Source: Lachnospiraceae bacterium
GTDB lineage: Bacteria > Bacillota > Clostridia > Lachnospirales > Lachnospiraceae
Length of the DNA stretch: 64,000 nt
NCBI GenBank assembly: GCA_021153325.1
Contig: JAGKTQ010000002.1
Location: 54,776-118,775, forward strand
Direction: 5' to 3'
Part shown: positions 9,195 through 17,083 of the stretch, in pieces
Position numbering within the stretch: the first letter of the stretch is position 1
Layout: every line of letters starts with the position of its first letter
Translations under genes and position numbers: made by a program
The notes under the pieces: generated by a model
Database searches by the model: none
Told to the model about the DNA's origin: nothing
Seen by the model: only the letters and a program-made list of their open reading frames with translations

Positions 9195-10349
9195 ATGAAA
9201 TTGTTTTCAGGAAAAAAACCGGATCTTGCAAAGCTGCCGGAAAATATTTTGGCTGTTGCTTTCTTTCTGTTTCTCATTTTGACAGGATATTACAGTCTGA
9301 AAAATTACTGGGATGTGCGCGTTTCAGGCGTTACAGAAACAGCAGATGGCTTTTCGGTAGAAAATGACTTTGAATCCAATTTTAATATTTTACTTTGGCA
9401 TGAAGATAAATATGTAGAATATTATGGATTGGCTGCAAAGCTGCTTGGACAACCGGAATTGAATGAAGTAGTAAAATTAAAAAACGGTTACCTGAGCGGA
9501 GTAGAAGAACTTGTACCGGAAGAGAATCTGAAAAGAAATGCAGATGATCTATTAGCTTTAAAGCAGTATTTGGAAAGCCGTGGAAGCAGTCTGTTGTATG
9601 TGCAGACTCCATTCAAAATCAGCAAATTTGATGATCAATTGCCGGCAGGAATTGCAGATTTCAGCAATCAGAATATAGATACTTTTATGAAGTATCTGGC
9701 TGAAAATGGGATTGCGACTATTGATATCCGGCAGACAATGTATGAAGAGGGTATGGATCAGTATGATTACTTTTTCCGGACAGATCATCACTGGACACCG
9801 GAAGCAGGATTTTATGCTTATGGGAAAATTGCAGATTATGTAGAGGAAAACTTAGGGATTCCGGTGGATGAGCAAGTAAAAAATCTGGAAAACTATCAAA
9901 TAGATAACTACGAGGACTGGCATTTGGGAACGAATGGACAGAGAACCGGAATCTATTATGGTGGAATTGATGATTTTCATTTGATCTCTCCCGCATTTGA
10001 TACACAGCTTATCAATATGGATACGCAGGCAACTGGAAGTTATCATGAGATTTTGATCGAAGATGCCGTATTAAAAGAAGAGAGCCGTGCTGTTTATGAC
10101 ATTGCTTACGGTAATTCTATCGGACATTATTTTCATAATCCGAACGCGGCTAATGATGCAAGGGTGCTTGTAGTCAGTGACTCTATGGGCAAGGTAGTAG
10201 CCCCGTTTTTGATCTTGTCTTATCAGGATGTTTACACAACAGGTTATGATCTGACTATGGAAAAGATAGAAGAATTTGCACCAGATATTGTGATCTATGT
10301 GACTTATCCTGCCAATATTGGTGGAGAAAGTTTTCATGTAGTACAGTAG
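9195..10349 (+). CDS. DHHW/AlgJ-AlgX-like SGNH protein, partner of MBOAT module 1
   Basis: A 384-residue protein with one N-terminal membrane segment (about residues 18-36, ILAVAFFLFLILTGYY) and an extracytoplasmic domain. The motif RTDHHWTPEAGF (D197-H198-H199-W200) is the signature of DHHW proteins, which resemble the alginate acetylation proteins AlgJ and AlgX and have an SGNH-hydrolase-like fold. A C-terminal VVSDSMGKV could supply the nucleophile serine. By family knowledge it would accept the acyl group from the adjacent MBOAT protein and pass it to a cell-surface glycan. AGGAGGA precedes the ATG and the gap to the MBOAT gene is only 26 bases, so the two form an operon. Confidence 0.88.
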   Translation: MKLFSGKKPDLAKLPENILAVAFFLFLILTGYYSLKNYWDVRVSGVTETADGFSVENDFESNFNILLWHEDKYVEYYGLAAKLLGQPELNEVVKLKNGYLSGVEELVPEENLKRNADDLLALKQYLESRGSSLLYVQTPFKISKFDDQLPAGIADFSNQNIDTFMKYLAENGIATIDIRQTMYEEGMDQYDYFFRTDHHWTPEAGFYAYGKIADYVEENLGIPVDEQVKNLENYQIDNYEDWHLGTNGQRTGIYYGGIDDFHLISPAFDTQLINMDTQATGSYHEILIEDAVLKEESRAVYDIAYGNSIGHYFHNPNAANDARVLVVSDSMGKVVAPFLILSYQDVYTTGYDLTMEKIEEFAPDIVIYVTYPANIGGESFHVVQ

Positions 10350-10384
10350 CATTTGCGAATTTATGTAAGTTATATGCATATTAC

Positions 10385-10413
10385 TTGCGTACTTTTCTTT
10401 GTTGAATTATAAT
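10385..10413 (+). promoter_or_regulatory. sigma-A promoter for the aconitase-family gene
   Basis: TTGCGT (10385-10390) and TATAAT (10408-10413) are separated by 17 bases, about 48 bases before the start codon. Confidence 0.65.
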
Positions 10414-10460
10414 TAATTTTTGTCAGAGTATTTTATTATATTAGAAAATGGAGGACTAGG

Positions 10461-12749
10461 ATGATTCATTTATACGAAGGCGGAGCTTATCTTGTAAACG
10501 GGACAGAACTGATTCCGGATAACAACGAAGCCATCAGCGCCGTAAAAAGCAAAACAGGTAAAGAAGTGACCAAAGAATCCGCTGCAAAAGAAACAATCGC
10601 ATATGGAATTTTGGAAAATCATAATACATCCGGTAATATGGACAAGTTAAAGATCAAATTTGATAAGTTAACTTCTCATGATATTACTTTTGTTGGAATT
10701 ATACAGACAGCACGTGCATCAGGACTTGAGAAATTTCCAATCCCTTATGTACTTACAAACTGCCACAACTCCCTTTGTGCAGTAGGTGGTACTATCAACG
10801 AAGATGACCACATGTTTGGACTTACTTGTGCAAAGAAATACGGCGGAGTTTATGTTCCACCTCATCAGGCGGTTATTCATCAGTTTGCAAGAGAAATGCT
10901 TGCAGGCGGTGGAAAGATGATCTTAGGTTCTGACTCCCATACACGTTATGGTGCTCTCGGTACTATGGCAATGGGCGAAGGTGGACCGGAGCTTGTAAAA
11001 CAGCTTTTGAATCAGACTTATGACATTAATATGCCGGGTGTTGTTGCTGTTTACTTAAAAGGTGAACCAGTGAAAGGTGTAGGTCCTCAGGACGTTGCTC
11101 TTGCGATTATCGGAGCTGTATTTGGAAACGGTTATGTGAAAAATAAAGTTATGGAATTTGTTGGACCAGGCGTTGCATCTTTAAGTGCTGATTTCCGTAT
11201 TGGTATTGATGTAATGACAACGGAAACAACTTGTCTTTCTTCTATCTGGCAGACAGATGACAAGATCAAGGAATTTTATGATATTCATGCAAGAAGCGAA
11301 GAATACAAAGAATTAAATCCTGGCGAAGTTGCTTATTATGATGGTGTGATCGAAGTGGATTTAAGCAAGATCAAACCGATGATCGCTATGCCATTCCACC
11401 CAAGCAACACTTATACGATTGAAGAATTAAATGCAAATTTAATGGATATTTTGGATGATGTAGAGAAACGTGCAGCAGTCAGCCTTGACGGAGCAGTAGA
11501 CTACACATTAAAGAATAAAGTGAAAAACGGTAAATTCATAGTAGATCAGGGTATCATTGCGGGATGTGCTGGCGGCGGATTTGAAAACATCTGTGCCGCT
11601 GCTGACATTATGAAAGGAAGCTACATTGGCTGTGACGAATTTACGTTGAGCGTATATCCGGCTTCTACACCGATCTATATGGAATTAATGAAGAATGGCT
11701 GTGCAGCAACTCTCTTGGAGACTGGTGCGATCTTGAAGACAGCATTCTGTGGACCTTGCTTCGGTGCAGGCGATACTCCGGCTAACAATGCATTCAGTAT
11801 CCGTCACTCTACAAGAAACTTCCCGAACAGAGAAGGTTCTAAATTACAGAGTGGTCAGATTTCTTCTGTTGCTCTTATGGATGCACGTTCTATTGCAGCT
11901 ACAGCAGCAAACAAGGGTGTGCTTACTCCGGCAACTGATTTTGATGGAGAAATTGGAAAATACAAATATCATTTTGATACAAATATTTATGCAAACCGTG
12001 TATTTGATTCTAAGGGTGTGGCAGATGAATCTGTAGAAATTCACTTTGGACCAAATATCAAAGACTGGCCGGTTATGGGAGCACTTCCAGAAAACATGGT
12101 ACTTCGTGTTGTTTCTGAAATTCATGATCCGGTAACGACAACAGACGAATTGATCCCTTCAGGAGAGACTTCTTCTTATCGTTCCAATCCTTTGGGACTT
12201 GCAGAGTTTACGCTTTCCAGAAAAGATCCGAACTACGTTCCACTTGCAAAGGATATGCAGAAGGCACAGACAGCTGTTATGAACGGAGAATGTCCGATTG
12301 AAGCGAAACCGGAATTAAAAGAAGTTATGGAAGTGATCAACAAAGAATATCCAGAGGTAGGAAAAGGAAATGTAGGCTTTGGTTCTACTATTTTTGCAGT
12401 AAAACCGGGTGATGGTTCTGCAAGAGAGCAGGCTGCTTCCTGCCAGAAAGTATTAGGTGGATGGGCAAATATTGCGAATGAGTATGCTACCAAGAGATAT
12501 CGTTCCAACCTGATCAACTGGGGTATGCTTCCATTCCTGATTGAAGAAGGAGAACTGCCATTTAAGAATAAAGATTATTTATTCATTCCAAATATCAAAA
12601 AGGCAGTAGAAGAAAAAGCTGAAGTCATTAAAGCTTATACCGTAAGCGAGAGTGGACTCAAAGAGTTCAGCTTAAAACTTGGTGAACTGACGGATGAAGA
12701 ACGTCAGATTATCTTAAAAGGTTGTCTGATCAATTACAATAGAGTGTAA
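10461..12749 (+). CDS. aconitase-family hydratase (YbhJ-like)
   Basis: A 762-residue iron-sulfur hydratase of the aconitase superfamily, cytosolic. Three cysteines match the [4Fe-4S] ligands: C369 in GCAGGG, and C430 and C433 in FCGPCFGAGD. Substrate-side motifs include SDSHTRYGALG, RNFPNREGSK and RSNLINWGM. Several motifs differ from true aconitase: GCAGGG replaces the usual CTNSS stretch and GDGSAREQA replaces GSSREHA. The overall form and length match the poorly characterised YbhJ-like hydratases, so the substrate may not be citrate. GGAGGACTAGG precedes the ATG. It is a single-gene unit with its own promoter and terminator; no citrate synthase or isocitrate dehydrogenase gene is nearby. 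Confidence 0.9.
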   Translation: MIHLYEGGAYLVNGTELIPDNNEAISAVKSKTGKEVTKESAAKETIAYGILENHNTSGNMDKLKIKFDKLTSHDITFVGIIQTARASGLEKFPIPYVLTNCHNSLCAVGGTINEDDHMFGLTCAKKYGGVYVPPHQAVIHQFAREMLAGGGKMILGSDSHTRYGALGTMAMGEGGPELVKQLLNQTYDINMPGVVAVYLKGEPVKGVGPQDVALAIIGAVFGNGYVKNKVMEFVGPGVASLSADFRIGIDVMTTETTCLSSIWQTDDKIKEFYDIHARSEEYKELNPGEVAYYDGVIEVDLSKIKPMIAMPFHPSNTYTIEELNANLMDILDDVEKRAAVSLDGAVDYTLKNKVKNGKFIVDQGIIAGCAGGGFENICAAADIMKGSYIGCDEFTLSVYPASTPIYMELMKNGCAATLLETGAILKTAFCGPCFGAGDTPANNAFSIRHSTRNFPNREGSKLQSGQISSVALMDARSIAATAANKGVLTPATDFDGEIGKYKYHFDTNIYANRVFDSKGVADESVEIHFGPNIKDWPVMGALPENMVLRVVSEIHDPVTTTDELIPSGETSSYRSNPLGLAEFTLSRKDPNYVPLAKDMQKAQTAVMNGECPIEAKPELKEVMEVINKEYPEVGKGNVGFGSTIFAVKPGDGSAREQAASCQKVLGGWANIANEYATKRYRSNLINWGMLPFLIEEGELPFKNKDYLFIPNIKKAVEEKAEVIKAYTVSESGLKEFSLKLGELTDEERQIILKGCLINYNRV

Positions 12750-12763
12750 AATAACCCATAAAG

Positions 12764-12809
12764 TAAGGCTTGCCATTCTAAATTTTAGGATGACAGCCTT
12801 ATTTTTTTT
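12764..12809 (+). terminator. terminator after the hydratase
   Basis: TAAGGCTTGCCAT (12764-12776) pairs with ATGACAGCCTTA (12790-12801) with one mismatch, followed by eight Ts. Confidence 0.85.
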
Positions 12810-12821
12810 CATGAAACTTCT

Positions 12822-12848
12822 TAGAAAAATAGAAAATCATGCCGATAA
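12822..12848 (+). promoter_or_regulatory. sigma-28 (flagellar) type promoter
   Basis: TAGA, 15 bases, then a perfect GCCGATAA at 12841-12848. The known sigma-28/SigD consensus is TAAA-N15-GCCGATAA, so only one base differs. It lies directly before the flagellin-type gene remnant. Confidence 0.72.
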
Positions 12849-12885
12849 ATAATAGAAGAGTTTTTCAAGGAAGAAAAATGCGGAT

Positions 12886-13155
12886 GTGACAGAAAAATTG
12901 TCTTCTGGGTACCGGATCAATCGTGCTGGGGATGATGCAGCAGGTCTATCCATCTCGGAGAAGATGCGGAGACAGATTCGAGGACTGACACAGGCTTCGA
13001 CCAATTCATTGGATGGTATTTCGATGGCACAGTCTGCCGAGGGAGCTATGCAGGAAATTCATGAGATGTTGCAGCGTAGCAATGTATTGGCGGTAAAAGC
13101 AGCAAATGGGACTTATTCGGATTTAGAGCGTGCAATGATAGATGATGAGTTGTAG
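12886..13155 (+). pseudogene. flagellin N-terminal (D0/D1) fragment, 5' part of a broken flagellinolysin
   Basis: The open frame, read from GTG at 12886, begins VTEKLSSGYRINRAGDDAAG and continues with SISEKMRRQIRGL and NVLAVKAANGTYSDLERAM, which is clear flagellin N-terminal sequence. About 25 residues that normally begin flagellins (M..NHN..A.NA.R) are missing: the frame is closed by a TAG at 12853, and a neighbouring frame reads INNRRVFQGRK into KNADVTEKL if one A is added near 12876. The fragment stops at an amber codon (13153-13155) exactly where flagellins read on with a Gln or Glu, and the downstream frame continues in register. It is most simply a pseudogene made by 5' truncation plus a nonsense change. 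Confidence 0.85.
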
Positions 13156-13158
13156 CAA

Positions 13159-14622
13159 ATGAAAAAGGCGATTGATGAGACTGCATGGAATACGGTATTT
13201 AATGACATCAATCTTTTCCCACAAAATGGAGTCTCGCCTTATGCAGCCATGAGCAGTCAGGTTTATCATTATGAAATTAAGTACCATTTGTCAGATGGTG
13301 TGATCGAGATAGGCAGCAGCAATGCGGATACAACGGATGTAGACCAGACAGGCAGTACGATTTCGAGCGGAAGTGTGTTAGCAGATCACATTGCCAATGA
13401 ATTGTTGCCAAATGCGATCAGTCAGATATTAGAGGCATTTCCTTCTTTAAAGACAGCGACCGGAAGTGATACGATCGATATGGCATTGGATCTGTCTGTG
13501 ATTGATGGTCCTGGCAGTACGTTAGCTTATGCACAATACTCTTTTTATACAACAAGTGGCAGCCGACCGATCAGTATGTTGATCAAGGTTGACAGTGCTG
13601 ACTTTGATGATGAGGACACAACAAGCAGCGGTGCGAATGCGGAAATGTTGGAATCGACCATTGCACATGAATTGATGCATACGGTAATGCAATATAATCT
13701 GACGGATGGCATGAGTGGAAGAGCGGGAGATGAGTTCCCGGATTGGTTTGTCGAGGGAACTGCACAATTAGCTGGTGGTGGTTTCCCTACTGGATGGAAT
13801 AATTATTTAAGCTATTATGCAGGAAAATTGAGCGATGAAACGGATACCAGTCGAGATACGGATATTGCCAATTATTTGAAACAATTTACGGTAGACAACA
13901 GACCATATGGACATGGATATCTGGCAGCAGCTTATATTGGATATCTTGCAAATGGTGGTGGAGATGTAACAGCAGAAAACATTGCCAGTGGTATGGATAA
14001 AGTATTTGCTGATCTGATAGGCGGAGCGAGCTTTGCCGAGGCACTTATGAATAATACTGGACTGACAGAAAGTGATATTGATAATTTATTCGCTACAGGA
14101 GATAGTGATCTGGTGGCATTTGTAAGAAAGCTTTCTTATGCATCCATTCAGCAGTTTAGAATTGATCCTACTAAGGTGAATATAGATTTATCTTCCAGCT
14201 CTGGCGGCACAGGAGGAACGAATGGAGTAGATTCTGTTTGGATACAGACTGGAACCGATGCAGGAGTCGGTATGTCCATCAATCTGTATAAGATGGACTC
14301 AGAAGCACTTGGACTTACAAGTACGAGTTTAAGGACAATGGCTTCTGCCGGAAATGCGATTAATGAAGTAAAACTAGCAATGGAAGGTGTCAGTAAAGTA
14401 AGAAGTTACTATGGAGCGATACAGAATCGTTTAGAGCATACGATCGCCAATCTGAATAATGTAATTGAAAACACGACTGCAGCTGAGTCTGCTATAAGAG
14501 ATACGGATATGGCAAAAGAGATGGTCACATATTCTAATATGCAGATTTTGGAACAGGCAGGAATCTCGATGCTCTCACAGGCAAATCGTCAATCAGAATT
14601 TGTATTAAATCTTTTAAGTTAA
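13159..14622 (+). CDS. flagellin with internal zinc metalloprotease (flagellinolysin type), main part
   Basis: In the same frame as the fragment upstream, after one TAG. It starts with the rest of the flagellin D1 helix (QMKKAIDETAWNTVFNDINL). A protease insert of about 300 residues then sits where the variable, surface-exposed flagellin region usually is. The insert has the gluzincin motif HELMH (first histidine about residue 170) and WFVEGTAQ about 40 residues later, which supplies the third zinc ligand. The C-terminus returns to flagellin: MASAGNAINEVK, RSYYGAIQNRLEHTI and MVTYSNMQILEQAGISML. Flagellinolysins known from clostridia have this layout and give the filament proteolytic activity. 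The ATG at 13159 has no ribosome-binding site, so separate translation is unlikely. Expression would need amber read-through, so this may be a pseudogene. Confidence 0.85.
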   Translation: MKKAIDETAWNTVFNDINLFPQNGVSPYAAMSSQVYHYEIKYHLSDGVIEIGSSNADTTDVDQTGSTISSGSVLADHIANELLPNAISQILEAFPSLKTATGSDTIDMALDLSVIDGPGSTLAYAQYSFYTTSGSRPISMLIKVDSADFDDEDTTSSGANAEMLESTIAHELMHTVMQYNLTDGMSGRAGDEFPDWFVEGTAQLAGGGFPTGWNNYLSYYAGKLSDETDTSRDTDIANYLKQFTVDNRPYGHGYLAAAYIGYLANGGGDVTAENIASGMDKVFADLIGGASFAEALMNNTGLTESDIDNLFATGDSDLVAFVRKLSYASIQQFRIDPTKVNIDLSSSSGGTGGTNGVDSVWIQTGTDAGVGMSINLYKMDSEALGLTSTSLRTMASAGNAINEVKLAMEGVSKVRSYYGAIQNRLEHTIANLNNVIENTTAAESAIRDTDMAKEMVTYSNMQILEQAGISMLSQANRQSEFVLNLLS

Positions 14623-14653
14623 GAAAAAGTGTATGGAGGCATAAGGGAAACAA

Positions 14654-15031
14654 ATGGGTGTTGTTGAGAAAATAAGTTGCAGTATATGTGGACAGACTTG
14701 GGAATGTCAAACAGGCTGTGGTCTGCAACATGGCAGAATAGAAGCTGTTGCCGAATTGTTTGATAAAAAGACAGCAGTGCAGATCAAAACAAACAGATCA
14801 CATGATCCATTTCCCTTATATGACTTTGCCTATCATTTAGCAAGCTGTGATCCATGCAAATGTGTGCTAAGCGTTCCGGTTCTTACTATGATGGAAAGTA
14901 ATCTTCAATATATAGGAACTTGCCCACAATGTGGAGAAAAAGTGAAATGCATGGAGGATGTGGAAAATACTTTTTGCCCTTGGTGTCATGAAAAGGGGCT
15001 TCACAGAGAAAAAATCGGACACTGGGATTAA
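14654..15031 (+). CDS. zinc-ribbon hypothetical protein
   Basis: A 125-residue cysteine-rich protein of unknown function. It has an N-terminal CSICGQTWECQTGC cluster, a middle CDPCKC and a C-terminal pair CPQCGEKVKC and CPWCHEKG, so two zinc-ribbon-like folds are plausible. There is no signal peptide or membrane segment. GGAGGCATAAGGG lies upstream of the ATG. It follows the flagellinolysin by 31 bases but no functional link can be shown. It may bind nucleic acid or be a structural metal-binding protein; neither can be decided from the sequence. Confidence 0.65.
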   Translation: MGVVEKISCSICGQTWECQTGCGLQHGRIEAVAELFDKKTAVQIKTNRSHDPFPLYDFAYHLASCDPCKCVLSVPVLTMMESNLQYIGTCPQCGEKVKCMEDVENTFCPWCHEKGLHREKIGHWD

Positions 15032-15093
15032 AAGATAAAATTTCAAAAAGAATAGAAAATGTGGCATTTACATACAATGAAAGAAAGAGTTGT

Positions 15094-16005
15094 ATGGGAT
15101 GTCGGATGAAAAAAAGAACTTATAAAAAAACCATACAAAAATCCGGTATTTTGGAAATTTGTATGGTTTTTTGTATTATGCTGATTCTTCCAATTAATAT
15201 ATCGCTTTTCGTATCAGACAGTGCAGATACAGAAAAAAAGGAAAAGAAAGTGTTGGATTCGGAAATAGAATGGCAGGTGCTTCATGAACTGGCAGCAGTC
15301 ATTCCTGTAGAATATGAAGAAGAAACATTGAAAGCACAGGCGGTCATTCTTCGGACAAACATTCTTGCAGACGGAGAGCAGCTGCAGGAGTTTCCACTTC
15401 TGTTTACTTATAAAGAAAAATGGGGCAATCAATATAATGAAAATTGTGAAAAGCTGTTGCGGGTGGTGACGGAAACGGAAGGAATGTATTTGGTGAACGA
15501 GGGAGCCTATGTAAGAACCTCTTATTTCCGGTTGAGCAATGGAAGCACAAGGAATGCCGCAGAATGTCTGGGGAAAAAATATACAGCGTTTACAGCTAAA
15601 AAGTGTGGAAATGATTTGTTGAGCGAAGAATTTGTATGGAAAAAAGAAGTGGGAAAACAACAGTTTTTTACGAAGCTTGTCAGTATGACAGGTGAGCAGA
15701 TGACAGTGGATGCATGGGAAAAGACAGAGATTACATATGCAAGGGACAGTGCTGGATATGTGCTTTCTGTGAGCTTTGGCAGTATTCGTATTGGAGGAGA
15801 AATCTTTCGGCAGGCGTTCTTTCTTCCTTCTTCCGATTTTACAATAAGCTGCGAAAATGACACCATTTTTATTACGACAAGGGGAATTGGAAACGGAATT
15901 GGTTTTTGCCAGTATGGTGCAAATGAAATGGCAAAAGAGGGAAAGAATTTTCTGGAATTGTTAAATTATTTTTTTACAAATATTGCAATATCAAAAACTG
16001 AATAA
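15094..16005 (+). CDS. spoIID: SpoIID/LytB-like protein with altered active site
   Basis: In endospore formers SpoIID is the engulfment lytic transglycosylase that cuts peptidoglycan with SpoIIM/SpoIIP. This protein of about 303 residues has a membrane segment near residues 15-37 (ILEICMVFCIMLILPIN), the SpoIID stretch EETLKAQAVILRTN, SNGSTRNAAECLG, and the C-terminal GIGNGIGFCQYGANEMA. Three usual active-site features look changed: AVIP stands where the catalytic Glu of EMP is expected, GIGNG replaces GxGHG, and the first zinc-site histidine stretch reads TSYFRLSNG. It may be non-enzymatic or a divergent paralogue. Two starts are possible, 15094 or 15106; neither has a strong ribosome-binding site. 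A SpoIIQ-like gene follows. Confidence 0.82.
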   Translation: MGCRMKKRTYKKTIQKSGILEICMVFCIMLILPINISLFVSDSADTEKKEKKVLDSEIEWQVLHELAAVIPVEYEEETLKAQAVILRTNILADGEQLQEFPLLFTYKEKWGNQYNENCEKLLRVVTETEGMYLVNEGAYVRTSYFRLSNGSTRNAAECLGKKYTAFTAKKCGNDLLSEEFVWKKEVGKQQFFTKLVSMTGEQMTVDAWEKTEITYARDSAGYVLSVSFGSIRIGGEIFRQAFFLPSSDFTISCENDTIFITTRGIGNGIGFCQYGANEMAKEGKNFLELLNYFFTNIAISKTE

Positions 16006-16071
16006 GCAGACGGATTTCGGCAAGACTATTTCTATAACTTAAAGATGGAGGAAAGGAGCAGGGTTATAGAA

Positions 16072-16971
16072 ATGAAAAGAAGAAATAGAATGCGGGGCGG
16101 CGCAGGAAAAGAGCGCGCTATTATGTTGGCGGCTTCCGTTTTCGTCTTAGGTGCGTTGACACTGACAGGCGTATATGTAAAAGAAAATAATGCAGAGAAG
16201 AGTGATGACGGATATTCCGTTGATTTAAGCTCGCTGGAAAAAGATAATACGGTGCAGGAAAATGCACAGGCAATTGAAGACAATCAGGATTCCTTGAGCG
16301 TACAAAATCCAGCTGCAGAATATGAGTTGGACTTAGAAGCAGTATTGGAAGAAGGCGAAATTGAGAATACCGATCTGGCAAAGAAGGAAGAGGAAAAGCA
16401 GAATGAAAAGGAAGAGGAAAAAACTTCTGAAGCGAATGAGACTTCTAAGGCGAAGGATGCAGAAAATCCTGGTCAGAATGAAGATAAGGAAAAGAGTACG
16501 ACGCAGTCTGAAGACAGTGCGTCGGTTTCTACAACAACTTGGAAAGCGCTGGAATTTACGGAAGAGAAAGGTCTTGTATGGCCTACAGTAGGTGAAATCC
16601 TGATCAATTATAGTATGGATAAAACCGTGTATTTCCCGACACTGGCACAGTATAAATACAATCCGGCACTTATCATATCGGCAGCAGAAGGAAAAACTAT
16701 CGTGGCAGCAGCAGATGCACAGATCGTTGAAATTTTTAATGATGGTGAAATCGGAAGTGCAGTGCGTATGGATTTAGGAAATGGATATGAATTGGTTTAT
16801 GGACAGCTGAAAGACATTCAAGTAAGCAAAGGGGCTTACGTGTCTGCCGGTGATGTAATAGGAACGGTAGCTGCACCTAGCAAATATTATAGTGTGGAAG
16901 GCAGTAACCTTTATGTGAAACTGACTAAAGATGGCACACCGATCAATCCACTGTCCTTATTGCCACAGTGA
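16072..16971 (+). CDS. spoIIQ: SpoIIQ-like LytM (M23) domain protein, catalytically degenerate
   Basis: A 299-residue membrane-anchored protein. One transmembrane segment lies at about residues 18-36 (IMLAASVFVLGALTLTGVY), then an acidic, Glu/Lys/Ser-rich linker of about 120 residues, then a LytM fold from about residue 170. In SpoIIQ this fold faces the mother cell and binds SpoIIIAH across the intermembrane space. The zinc ligands of active M23 enzymes are absent: NLYVKL stands where HLHFE-type sequence is expected and ELVYGQL where the Y.HL motif is expected. Position directly after a spoIID-like gene supports the spoIIQ call. The ATG at 16072 follows AAAGGAG; an in-frame ATG at 16045 is possible. 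A terminator follows. Confidence 0.8.
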   Translation: MKRRNRMRGGAGKERAIMLAASVFVLGALTLTGVYVKENNAEKSDDGYSVDLSSLEKDNTVQENAQAIEDNQDSLSVQNPAAEYELDLEAVLEEGEIENTDLAKKEEEKQNEKEEEKTSEANETSKAKDAENPGQNEDKEKSTTQSEDSASVSTTTWKALEFTEEKGLVWPTVGEILINYSMDKTVYFPTLAQYKYNPALIISAAEGKTIVAAADAQIVEIFNDGEIGSAVRMDLGNGYELVYGQLKDIQVSKGAYVSAGDVIGTVAAPSKYYSVEGSNLYVKLTKDGTPINPLSLLPQ

Positions 16972-17020
16972 CCGTTTAAAAGAAGTGAATTTTTCTATGA
17001 TAAGATGTCATATCAAAATA

Positions 17021-17059
17021 CAAGTTTGTGCCAGAGAAGCGACACAAACTTGATTTTGT
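17021..17059 (+). terminator. terminator after spoIIQ-like gene
   Basis: CAAGTTTGTG (17021-17030) and CACAAACTTG (17043-17052) form a perfect 10-base-pair stem, followed by ATTTTG. Confidence 0.75.
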
Positions 17060-17083
17060 GTGGACAAAAAGATAGGAGCAGGT

